From: Echinococcus granulosus
Taxonomy: Eukaryota > Platyhelminthes > Cestoda > Cyclophyllidea > Taeniidae
DNA length: 64,000 nt
Reading direction: 5' to 3'
NCBI RefSeq assembly: GCF_000524195.1
Contig: NW_020170409.1
Span: 417,710-481,709 of the forward strand
A program made the translations under genes and the position numbers. Below the pieces are notes generated by a model. The model saw only the letters and a list, made by a program, of their open reading frames with translations. It had not been told where the DNA came from and ran no database searches. Positions 49,501-61,076 of this stretch are shown one piece after another; within the stretch, counting starts at the first letter, position 1; each line of letters opens with the position of its first letter.

Positions 49501-52500
49501 ACAACGAGAAGGCGTTTACTCTCAACCTCAGCTATGTATCTTGTCAGCTTCAATTTTGCTCAAAATTAATTTGACCTCGTGCACAATTACTATAAACAAT
49601 TACGGGCATAGACAGGGCCTGTGAGATGGGGGAATTGCGATTAACTGAGTCCAGACTCTCGTAAGTGATGTACGTACTCTCAAGTGCCATAAACCAATGA
49701 ATAAAATTACTTCAGGCTCCTAAACTTTTTACTAATCGCGTAGTTTACAAAGTAACAACTGAAAACAAAAGCTGTATTTCTAGATGCTTGCAGACATTTC
49801 CTAGCTAAAGTGGTCTGTTGAACTTGTGGGAAGGGAACTGAACTGCTACACTAAAATGTTCCACTGTATAACTACTACCTGTGAAGCAGACGGCTGAACA
49901 GTCCTAAGGCAGGGTGTTACACTTAGAGTAAAATTATCATCCCTTATCTATTACTCCAAGGAAGGCTTCAACCTGCACGAATCTCACAACAAATAATGCA
50001 CCATCCGACGAGTGACGGCCAAGACTATAGTCTGAAAACCATCTCAGTCGAAATCGTCACCGACAGACTTACAGTAGGTCGTTTTTGGAGAGTTTACACT
50101 ACTTCAGTGTCTTATTGAGGCTGAGTCTCTCAGCTCTTTATCGCCAACAAGATACTTTGTCATTATCCGCCCTTGGATGCACTTACACGCCACTGCTGTC
50201 ACCTGCCGTCTTGATTGACTGTGTTTGGACCAACCCACACTCTGCAGGAGTAGGAGGCGCTTGCCAAGTGCTCCACCTTATAGAACCACCACGATGACAA
50301 ATTTTTGGTAGCTATAAAAGAAAAGTTTTGGTTTCACTTTAACAGGTCTCTTGATTTGGGTTATCTCTGCTGTCCCTAGATTGTTTATGTGTTCTTTTTC
50401 ACGTTCTCTCAAATGCACAGAAAGCTATAAGTTGCTTGAGTTGAGGAAGAAAAGGAAAGCAGAGGAGGTTTGGGGATGTGAACACTGAAGGAAATTGCAC
50501 TCTAGTGATATCACGCCATACAAAAATGACTTTGAGACGTTTTTTTGTAGCATGATGTCACTAGAAATGCCTATTTTCATCAACAACGATAACCAAGGCC
50601 CCGATTGAATTGCTTTGTCAGCCGATGGCACCTCCCACGGTCCTGCTTGAGTTTGACAGCTCGCATTCAATCACACAGGAAGGGGATGAGAATGGAGGCA
50701 GGAATCATGCGCTACTGACACCAAATTTATCTGTTAAATTCTTATGCCATACCTCCAAACATTATCTCCATCACAGGTAGGCTCTCCAATTTTCCACGGT
50801 TGAGGATTAGTTTCAAGCAGAAATAACGGCTCGAACGAACAACGCAGCGGCGGCCGACGAAACACAAAAAAATGAAGAAAGGAGGACCGCCTGCCTGCCT
50901 ACCTTCTCCTGCTCTCTTCTCGAGGCTCTTTACCAAAACAGCTTTTTAACCTACCCGCTTTCTACTACCAAGAGAGAGAGAGAGAGAGAGACAGATAGGG
51001 AGGCGTGAGAATGTTAGAAATAGTGAATGGCGTGTGGACATAGGTGTGTTTCTGTGTTTGGTCTACCCTGCTTTAATCTGTACTATCGTGGAGCGCGCTA
51101 CCCTCCTCTGCTGCGTGCCTCTTGTCTACACCACGCAATCCACAGTCTAAAACTTGGTGCTATCCTGCATTCCTATCTTCCCCCTTATACCCATTGTTGT
51201 TAATTTAGCGAATCCTCAGGCTAGTCGAACTCTGTATCAGGCTACTATGGGCTCAAGTGACTTTGATCTTGATTTTGCTCTGTTTCGCCTCCCCCTCTTG
51301 ATGATCCATTCTAAGATGATGTTAAGTGTGAAGTACTTGATTTGTTAAGCTCTCGGTTTTGGTGACGGGCCACTTAGGGCTCCACCATTGTACCTCTGCT
51401 GGATGAGCTTACCCCGGGCCGTCCCAGAAGCCGCCGTCCCTCTGTACGTCAACAATGAATATTCTGTCCGAGTGTTATGTCCATCTTCGCTTTCAGGGAG
51501 GTCTCGAGGCGCTACAAGGTGTGGCAATCGTGATGAAAGAACCATGGAAAATTTAAAACCCAAATAGTCTTTTCACACATATGGGAGTAGTGGGTAGTTG
51601 TCTCAAAAGTTCACTACTTTGGTGAATAAAGGTAGTGCTATCCAAGGGTGTAGCTTAAGATAAGAAACGTTGTTTTTAAAATTTTCCATGCATAAATGCC
51701 TTTTTCTTCTACCCTGAAAGCAGTTTGCCATTTTTTATTCTCAATTTTACTATTTATGGTCATTTGGAACTGGTGATGTAAACTCCCACCTACGCTCAAA
51801 ATTCAACTGTTTGATTGGTAAACTTTCTTGACTGTGAATTTGCCACCAGCTTAGATGCAAAATACTCTCCCTAGATTGCTTAGTGCAAGAAGTGCTTTAT
51901 TTTGTTAGTACCTTTTAGGCCTGAGGTGGGGAGTAAATACCAGCCCCGTTACCGATTGGACGACCCCGGCCTCCGTGGGAGGAGGGAACGTACCCTGGAC
52001 ACGCTTAATTTTGATACCTCTGTGCCTCAGTAATGCGGTGGAAGAGAGAGGCACCGAGCCCATTACCCTCAGATTTATGAGCAAAAACGCAACGAGTTAA
52101 ACTACCTTTGCTGGATTGCAAAAGATTTGATTCCTTAAAACTTGCATTTAAATATGAATAATTTTACTTGGTCTCTGTGGCAAATGAACAGTTTGAAAAG
52201 TTTGCTGAGATCATTTTTGCGCTGTATTGGGGTTTACTTAAGGTGTTTAATTGAATAGTATTGTCGTTATCACCTTTGAAAGTGGAAATCCGGTGATTTC
52301 TTTGGTTGCACAAAGAATGAAAGAAATCCACCCCCTTCCCTATGGGAGAAGTCGTTGTGTTCAAACACCTGACCCTGTCAGCTGTCGAGTTATTATTCAC
52401 TTTCATAGGACGCCCCCATTCCCGTGGATATTAAGACTGTCTGTGTGTAGATTTAATGCCTCAATGATGATGCCTTGGAGAGCATTGTTTCTACTAGTTT

Positions 52501-55221
52501 GGCATGCCCAAAAGGACACCACAATTTCCAGTCCTCATTTGAATGATGAGTTGTTGCCACTTTGTTTGACAGATTAAGGAAATCACCGCTTCATCGACCT
52601 CTGAATAGACAAATCGCTTATTATAAATCTCGTTCATGAGTCAGTGAGTGGGCTGACCTTCGTGAAAAGTTAGCGGACTGCCCACGTGACGCTCTCTCTT
52701 AGCAGCCTTTTTGAAGTGAAGGCATCGTGAACGAACACGCTGATGCCGCCAATGCAATGTAGGAACCACTCCCAGCCTGATGTCTGAAAGATGGTAGATA
52801 CTTTGCTGTGAAGGGTCGGATTACCCAACCACAAGAGTGAGTATGAAGTTATTTGTGCCTAAATTTACGTTGGAAGGTCTGAATGGCTTGAAGATAAAAA
52901 AAGGAATGCTAATAGGACCCATTTCTTCGTCATAACACAAGCTGTGAATTTTTTACATAGTTGATTTAACTTGGAGAACTGGTCAAGAAGACAATTTCTT
53001 ACTCTGAATACGATGTCTCGAGTTCGCTGTGTTCTTCACCAATTTGTGACGACTGGTTGCCCCAGCGGAGTTGGCGCGTTGGAAGTCGTAAAAGTGATGT
53101 GGGGAGATTTCGAGCAGCATTTGATATGGTCAAGCATTAATGGCATTCGGTGGCAATCAAATTCACTTCGAGGGTGTCAAGACTGTACCTCATCCTTACT
53201 ACTTTAAAGCTGTCAAAGTGAGGAATCGTGGCGGCGAAAACTCCGTGTGCTTTGATTCTGCGCCTCTTGTGGATTACTATCACACTTTTCTTGCTTGTCT
53301 AACATGAGATGCTTTTTCCATAGGGTGGATGGCATAAAAAAGTCTCGAATTTTTGCCTAAGTCTGCCATTTTTTGCGAAGATTTTAATGAAGGATTACTA
53401 CGTAGAAATGGAAGAATACAAACAACCCTCTTTCTACGAGAAGCAATTGTATAATTCGTTAATTTCTTGTCAGTTTTTTTTTTTTGGTGTGGCGTAGTTG
53501 ATGCGTAGGGTAGGCTTTTGAAATATATACACGGACGCTTCCAGCCCCCGTAGGCATCGGCTCTACTCTATCGCACAGTTGTACGTCAATAGGAAGTCTA
53601 CTCCCAGCCTGGTCGGTGCGCCTCCTGCCGTCCTGGGTGTTGCAGCCAGCGAGTGAGTGATTGGCACTACTGGGCACACGTAGGCGTTATTGGGGCGAAA
53701 GTTCTTACATCACTCAAGTCTCCCACGTTGATTGCGATTTTACCTAGAGATCTGAACAGAACATCTAGATTTAGGAATTTTGGGGTATAGCAAACCGCGT
53801 TTCATCATGCCATATGCTGACTGCGCTTTCCAATTTGATTTATCTCAGCGAGCAAACCGCTACATCGTGTACCCAATGTGTCACAGGGGAAATACGACCA
53901 TAATTTGCAAGTGCCGAAAAACTTTTTTCACTTCTAATGCAAAGGCAATCGCTTAGAGATAACTTAGAAATTCTTGAGGTTTCGCCAGTAATACCGAGGA
54001 TGCTAGTCCACTACTCTCTTTAGCTGGCACAGTCTAAATTGACCATCTTGCCTACGGGTGTAATTGCGATGCAGTCGTTCACCACGACGCGTATTTCGGC
54101 TTTCAACGCAACTCAAAATACATGCCACTACAAGTGGAATAGGTAGTTTCTTGATTGTTTAGGCGAGCGAAAGAAAGCCCCCAAACTAAAACAAGTTGAC
54201 TAATCTTAGGCTGCAAAAGTTACTTTCCACATAGTGTCACACTCGTCGGTCATTCAATAAGTGCCAAAAGGGCGCCAGCTGACAGTCAACTCTAGAACAC
54301 CCCTTTGCGTGCGTGACCAAACCTACTGAAACAATGGGCTCGCAGTGCGGAACCACCGCACAACACAAGAGGCCTAGGAGACAAACGAAGTCGAGCACGA
54401 AGCCCATCTCAACTCCTAAAAGCTAGTCAAAAGCATTGCCATCACCAGTTACCCCTACTACCGACCCCCGAGCAGGCCGAGAAAATCTTGTCATAATCTT
54501 TCCTCGATGCACGCAACACCCCCCCTGCGGGTATTACGGCCGATGCTTCCAGAATTATAACAAGCGGATCTAGCTATGTACCCGCTCGCGGTGCAACAAT
54601 CCATCGAGAGGCCCTGGTAACACCGACGAACACCCAAACCCACCTTGAAAAAACATCGAGCAGACCGACCCTCATCGCTGACCACACCTACGACACTACA
54701 AAACAGTAACCAAGCTTGCGCTCAGAGATCGCCGAAGACTCCACTAAATGTGGGAAAGCTGATTTTCACGTAAGGGCAAATTGGTTGCTTTTAAAGGTAA
54801 ATTTACTCAGAGGTTGTACAAGGCTTAAGTACGGACGAATGTGGGGTAGCCACTTTGCATGTATATTTATATATAGAGAAAGATTGGACGGTTGGGCGGC
54901 TTGGGCGAACGAGCAAACGAGAGAGAGCGGGATGGAGACAATAAAACAGGATGCGAGTTTCCTTATGCTCTATTCAGACCGATATCGTCCCTCGGGCAGC
55001 CACGCAACGAGGTTGAAGAGTGCAGAGTGCGCGAATGGACAGACAGGTGGATGTGAACCGGAAGAAGGGGAGAGAGTTTGTAGCTCGTTTACGCAAAGCA
55101 AATGCTCATGTTGTCACAGTGTGCCTGAAAGACTAGGTTAGGTGCGGTGTGTGTGGGAGGTGGATTAACAGGCAAGTGCGGACAGGGGGTAGAGCTCAAT
55201 GCACGCACACACACGACTGCC
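49501..55221. other. Gene-free region downstream of the zinc-finger gene
   Basis: This lies 3' of the minus-strand zinc-finger gene, so its right end should contain that gene's 3'UTR; I see no clear canonical poly(A) signal on that strand. It includes an AG run (50971-50991), a 12-T tract (53474-53485) and an A/C-rich block at about 54290-54720 whose composition differs from its surroundings. Open frames on the plus strand at 54716-55632 lie opposite the 3' end of the gene and have no recognisable domains. Confidence 0.5.
50971..50991 (+). repeat. (AG)n microsatellite
   Basis: Uninterrupted AG run of about ten units. Confidence 0.95.
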
Positions 55222-58134
55222 TCACTGATTCGTACCCCCTGCCAGTGCCTCCGCATATGCTGGACGAAAGACGTTCAGCCAGGCGAGGAAGAGTGCATTG
55301 GGGTCGGTGGGGATAATCGGAGGTGGGACACTTGGAAGGCTTTCCGGTGTCTTTTGCAGCAACTTTGCGTAAAAGGCAACGAAGTCGAAGGGAGATGTAT
55401 TGGCGGGTGCAACAATGGGCGCAGGCGGCGGCGGTGGTGGCGGTGGCACCACCTGTGGAAGGGATGGAGTCTCTGTCTGCTGTTTGTGCAGCGACGCCAA
55501 ATGGGTGTAGATATGTTGTACAAGGCTACCCATGTCGGAACAAACGTGACCGCAGTAGAGACATTGAGTACTAGGGTCAGAAATCACACTGTGGATCGCT
55601 TTCGATTGTTGCTGCTTTTGCTGTTGTTCTAGAAGGAAATTCGACTCCGCTGCCCGACGTTCCGATAAGGAATGCGCTATTGAAACCAAAAGTTTATGTA
55701 AACTTTCCGGAGAGGCGCCAAGGAGACTTCCAACATTGAAGAAGGCTTCTAGGGTATTTGGGGAAGTGGTGTTTGTGGTGGTATTGGTGGATGAGGAATC
55801 GGTTGGCACAGAGAGACCAGCAAGGCTTTTCATAAAATCAAACAAGGCGGGGTTGGTAGGTGCTGGTGGCGGTGCTGGAGGCGGCGTGGTGCGTGACGGA
55901 GGCGTGGAGCGCAAAGAGGAAGGAGAGACCGAAGAGGAGACAGAAAGAGGTGAGGAGTGGGAGGAAAAATGCGAGGAAAAGTCAAGGGGTTTTGTGGCGC
56001 CGGAAAGAGAGGAGGGGGCGGTGCGACCGAAAGACTGCCTCCGAGCTCGCTTCTGAGGCCTCGAACTCGTACCACCGGGCCCAGTAAGACCTAAATGGAA
56101 CTTGGGCGCATCAATTGACTTGGTGGACCGCTTCTGTCGCTCACCGGCAGCAGGACTGGGTAATTTAAGACTGGAGGAAAGTCTAGCAAGCTGTATAAGA
56201 GAATTTGAGGAGGGTGGAATGTAGAGTTCTGGCTCTTCGGTGGTGTGAGAGGGTGTTGCTGACGACGAAGACGGTGGCGCCGATGACTGAGTACACTTTG
56301 GGCTGTGCGACGTCGCTCCGTTGACGGGAGGAAAACTCGGCAGCGGAGGAATCATCGTAGTGGTCGTCTTCGCTGCTGTTCTATTCGGAGGTGGTTTGCC
56401 GAGGGAATTAGAGACAGAAAAGGGGTTGGAGGGTTTCATTGAGGTTGCTCCGTTGGCGATTGACTTGGAGGAAGAGGAGCTTGTGGAGGATGAAGACGTA
56501 GACTTTGTTTCCACTCCGATATTCTGACAAGTGCGTGCCAGAAGAAGGAGGGGGTTTTGGCCAAGAAAATCATTCTGCAACGATGAAAAGAAAGCAGTGG
56601 CTAAAGTTTAGGCAGATCAGACAGGAGCATTAATAACAGATCAAAGCAGTGGCATTAGGTGAAAACTGCTGGCAGCGAAATCAGACCTGCTGCGCGCACT
56701 AAGGCAACGTGACAAGGAGACCAGACGACTGCTGCAAGGGGCCAGACCATATCTGTCCCACATGAGGGGGCCATTAATCTTCTAGCTGCTGTGGCCAGCA
56801 CACGCACACGCAAGCACACACCTGGGCAACAGCGGCGGCAACCGTGGGAGGATCTGAGGCGAGCCTTTGAAGTCCATTGCTGCTGCTCACCGCCATCGGC
56901 GATTTGGCCATTGTGCGGTGTGGGAAAAAAGGCGACAACGACTACGGCAGTGGTGGAGGCGGAGCAACGGAGGGGAAAGGGAAACCAATATAAGACCACG
57001 GGTTGCGCTCCCAGTGCTAGTGTGTAATTACAGTAGGTCCAAATGGGAGCGAAGGATTAAGGCTCACGATGTGCATTACTTAAGTAAACAACCCTCCTCC
57101 CGTTCCAACAGCAGCCCCAGCCCCCAACGTTTTTGGTGGAGCATATCAAGCCGACCCACACCCGCAGCTGTTAATTTGCGTGATGGATGAACGGAAGAAT
57201 GGCAGCATGGACGGACGAATGGCTGGCTAGCTGGTGAGGACAAGCGCAGCACCTAGTGGGAATCTGTGGCTGAGTAGATGCCTTTTTGACTCTGCCTCAG
57301 AATGCAAGACAAATAAAGCGGAACGGATAGGCCTGGCTGAGTGACAGTTGATGCTGCTGCTGTTGTTATCGTCGACACTATACAATCGCAGATGTCAAAT
57401 GCAAGCTGTCTGACTGTCATCGGCACTGCGTCTCCGTGGAGTGACAGGTAGACAGCTAGTTGGCGAGGCAGCGAACGAACAGTGGAGCAAGAGCCATGCC
57501 CATCACCTGTCAACCTACGCGCACGCACTAAGTCAGTCAGCCCTGCTGCCTCGACCCTCTCTCCCTCTCGTTCGCTCGCTCGCATGATGTTTCGCGTATC
57601 CAAGTATGTGTACGTGTGGGCTTTTACGCCCAATCCAACTCTAACTCCAGCATCACTCTCGCATCTTACCCTATCCATGTATCTGTGTTTGTTTGGTAAC
57701 ATGTACATGCCCAACTCACTTACCCAGACTCTCAACTTTTCTCGAAGTAACATTTTAAGAGGAAAAGTCAGATGCGCCTTCTTTTTGGGCACACTTTCGT
57801 ATTTACGAAATTAAACAAATCTGCCTTGTGGTCCGCTGAAATACCAGACTAGTTACATGAAGTAATAGATGATTAGGTAAGACGCGTAAAAGGGCGTGAA
57901 TGCAAAAAAAATAAATAAAGTAGGACTTACCACATTCTTCTTATCCGAATCGAAGTGATCAGGTTGGAGGTAGGCGGATACTTCACTCATTGTGCAACTC
58001 TGTATGTTGCTGGTGACCTTGTAGCGGAATAAATCCGTAGGTTTGACGGTTACAGTAAGAGCGCGCAAAGACGGCAGCTGCACCTCCCTCGAAGCCGGCT
58101 CTTCAGAAATGACTCCTTGATGTCGCCGCTCCAT
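55222..58134 (-). CDS. NET-family-like single C2H2 zinc-finger protein, two exons
   Basis: Exon 1 is 58134-57931 and exon 2 is 56574-55222. The 1356-bp intron has a GTAAGT donor and a pyrimidine-rich TTGCAG acceptor, and joins in phase 0 to give 518 aa. ATG 58134 follows an in-frame TGA. Residues 75-88 read NPLLLLARTCQNIG, matching the SPLALLAQTC-QIG motif of NET proteins (Drosophila Noc and Elbow, worm TLP-1, vertebrate ZNF503/703), which is related to the Sp box. It is preceded by AYLQP, as in ZNF703 (EYLQP). Other features are a basic patch at 240-247 (RPQKRARR, likely nuclear localisation), PLDFS at 264-268 (resembles a CtBP ligand), a Gln-rich stretch near 385-391, one C2H2 finger at Cys406, Cys409, His422, His426, and eight prolines at 445-452. 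NET proteins are transcriptional repressors in appendage, tracheal and brain development. Odd: NET fingers normally have eight residues between the cysteines, while this one has two. The family call is therefore probable rather than certain. The existence of the gene is well supported. Confidence 0.8.
56575..57930 (-). other. Intron of the zinc-finger gene
   Basis: Bounded by GTAAGT at 57930 and TTGCAG at 56575, read on the minus strand. A 179-codon minus-strand frame at 57253-57792 lies wholly inside it. That frame has no recognisable domain and is not needed to join the two exons, so I treat it as chance. Contains short trinucleotide tracts but no large repeat. Confidence 0.8.
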
Positions 58135-58149
58135 CAATTCACGTTTGCA

Positions 58150-58240
58150 CCTTGACCAATCGCAGCTCGACTGCAGGTGATTGGTCCCCGTCGGGTACTG
58201 TCAACCAATTAAACAGCGTGCTTCACCTGTCCAATGAAAT
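58150..58240 (-). promoter_or_regulatory. Array of four CCAAT boxes upstream of the zinc-finger gene
   Basis: CCAAT pentamers occur at 58156-58160, 58180-58184 (as ATTGG), 58205-58209 and 58231-58235, within 100 bp upstream of the start codon at 58134. Start-to-start spacings are 24, 25 and 26 bp. CCAAT boxes are the binding site of NF-Y, which works in either orientation and is often found in arrays of similar spacing. No strong TATA box is visible beside them. Confidence 0.6.
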
Positions 58241-60200
58241 GTGTGGAACGTGCGAATGAGAGGCGGTGGTGGTGTGACGGCTTTAAAATGGATTATCAAG
58301 GTGACATACGATCTATCTCTCCTCCCTCGCGTTTGCCGCGCGATCAATGGGCTGTCAACCGCATTTGCGAAATTGACGAAATTGGACCTCTCACGCTGGG
58401 GTAACGACGATCCATCTGTCATAAATCATCGTGTGAATGCACACACTCAAGCTAATCAGCTCGTGAATCATAGCGAACGGGGTTTAGGATGCCTTGGGCC
58501 AACGACAATTCGTTTATCGGTTTCATCCATTTAGTCGTAGTATATGGGCATGGGGCTTGGATCAGTCGTGAAGCTTGAATTCAGCCAAACTGTTGCAGGA
58601 TCACGTCACCTCTTCAAGTCTAACCAAACTTCAGACAAATCTAAAGCATAAGTGGAGTTAGATTTGGATTTTCATCAAAGTAATCAGCAACAGATCACCT
58701 ACCTAACTAACCTTAAATTTGACGAGCTGAGGTGTTATCCAATGGAAATTTGTTATGTATAGTAAAGTCGTGGAACTAATTCAAAGCCACTCATTTTAAT
58801 TGTCAATTTTGTCTTGCTGGTGGGAGCCCTCTTTGAAAATCAGCTTGTATTAGGACTATTTAAGCCTGCCTGCCTACCTGCCTATCTCACAACCTTAAGG
58901 TGAAGTATCCTCTGGATTTATGGCTTCTCAAAGCATTTACAACTGTCTCTAACCATCAAATAAGAAGGTTGTGGCTCTAGTCCAGAGTGTGTGGGTGTGT
59001 GTGCATGTTAAAAAAGGTAATGAGTCATTAAGCTCCTCCGCTTTATTCAACTCTTGCCTCACTTTAAATCGGCTTAGTTCAGTCCTTTGACAGCTAAAGC
59101 ACGTTTACTACGAATGGAACCCGTACAACCCTATCTCCGCCCGATTCAATCGCCTTTTATCGATATTCTCCCACGTCCGTAGGTGAAGCATGAAACAGGT
59201 TGCTCTGAGGTAAAGCGGCAGGCATCGAAGGGTATGTATGACAAGATTCTGGTAAAAGGGGAGGCAACCCTAAGCAATACACCTAGGGAAACCTATACCA
59301 TCTTAGGTCATACGATTTTTATGACAAGTAGCACATCATTGAGCTCACTAATAGGCACTTAGATTCGACTGCAGGAAATGTAGTCTGGATTAAAAGCCTG
59401 TTATTCAATGTATATGGTGTCATTTAGTCTTAATTTGTTTCACGTTTTATTTGCTACTGACGCGTCTCGGAGTTAATAATAGACATGTAGGGAACCGAAA
59501 ATCTAGTATTTTGTAGGAACATTTCATCCTCCACTTTGTTTACATGACAAGACAGGCTTTTGATGGCCCTATGACACTGACAGGTCCTCCCCAAGCCTCC
59601 CACCAAGGTGAATTTCACGCTCCATTTTCGAGATGACAGATAGCCCCCCACCACTGGATGTGCACCCATACACATAAGGTGAGTATTTATAAAAGAGTAG
59701 CAAGTATGCGCATCTGTGTGCATACATAGAAGAGAGAGAACGTAATTCCGCAGCAAAACACTACCATCCTTGATGACAGGTGGACGATGGCTGAGTAAGT
59801 CCACTCCTCCCCGATTACGCTAACACCTCAAGTTCTGGACAATGAGCACCACAATGTATTGCAGTACGCACGTCTACGCTCACGCACACACATTTGTATG
59901 ATTACCTAACTGTAGTGAACAGAAGCCTTGACCTTAACTTCGCAGATATGATAAACGATGATAAAATCGTGTGATCAGCGAGGAGTTACAAGCGGAGTTG
60001 ATCGGTTAACTCCGCGGACAGCACAACGGAGAATGCCATCACATCTTAAAATACACTCGAACCTATCAAAATAGGAAATAGTGAAGGCTGTGGCAAGGTT
60101 ACTTCACTTTACCAAGTCAGCAATTGGGTGGCTAGCTAGGTTTCGGAGTAGATGAAAGAGACTGGGGACGAATTTCCACACGAAATTAATCAGTCGCAGG

Positions 60201-60433
60201 CACACACATGCACACACATTCATAACTCTTCTCCGCATAAGTGTGTGTATGTGTGTGTGCATTTGTGTCTACGCTGGTTGCTTGTGTATGTGATATGACG
60301 GCGGAGGTCATAAACCCCCTGAATGATTTATCGACCCCATACACACCCACACACGAGAGATATAATGGGAAAGGGTGATTAGGCGTCCGCATGTGTCTGT
60401 GTGTATGCGTGTATGTATGTGAGTGTGCGTGCA
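60201..60433. repeat. Cluster of CA/GT alternating tracts
   Basis: CACACACATGCACACACAT (60201-60219) is followed by the opposite-sense GTGTGTGTATGTGTGTGTGC (60241-60260). A second GT-rich stretch lies at 60390-60433. The first two can pair as an inverted repeat and are alternating purine-pyrimidine. Confidence 0.85.
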
Positions 60434-61064
60434 CTGGATACACGCACCCCCTGGGTCACCAAACTAGACAATAAACTATATTTATTGAGAATTGTACCAT
60501 GAAGAGACCTTCCGTTCCCACGCACTCTCGTAGCTAGCTTGCTGAATGGGACCCTCGAGTTGGCCGTGTGACTCACTACCCACCTAATTGACTCTCCTCT
60601 CGATCTTTTTTCTCGTGGCTAAGCCCCTCAGAGCTGATTGGCTAGCTCGCTCGAAGGCTTCATGTGCCCAAGTGAAAGTACGGAAAATGGGAAAACACCA
60701 CTGTGATTAGTACATAACCTTATGTTTTAGAGCAGTTTAACTGATGCCCGAGGTGTTCGGTACGCTAAAGAGACACTTTTTGTTAGATATTCACGCCTTC
60801 CTGAAACTTTAGCGTGGATTGTGTACACAAAGATGAAGGTTGTGTAGTAAAATTAAAGGAAAAACGGAGTTCAGCTGTTTATCCAACCTGTCCATCAGAG
60901 GAAGTGTTCTCATCGATGCCACTCATCCAACGCTGAAGGGTGCTTCGCTTAGCTGAGCGTGTGCGCGAGAGCGGTACGTGTTTTTCACTTCAGCGCTCCT
61001 CACCCTTAGCGTAGGGCTTGGGCCTTCGGAACGGCAGATTTTTTTGCGCCACTGTTACTACTAT

Positions 61065-61076
61065 GAGAGAGAGAGA
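61065..61076 (+). repeat. (GA)n microsatellite
   Basis: Six GA units, uninterrupted. Confidence 0.9.

Noticed and set aside
54491..54685. Minus-strand frame with a faint resemblance to the reverse-transcriptase GVRQG region
   Set aside because: Only a few residues match, and the surrounding conserved reverse-transcriptase motifs are absent.
54716..55632. Plus-strand frames of 141 and 161 codons
   Set aside because: They lie opposite the 3' end of the zinc-finger gene, carry CA repeats translated as His/Thr runs, and have no domain.
57253..57792. 179-codon minus-strand frame in the zinc-finger gene intron
   Set aside because: The exon 1 to exon 2 join in phase 0 reproduces the AYLQP plus Sp-like motif arrangement without it, and it has no recognisable domain.
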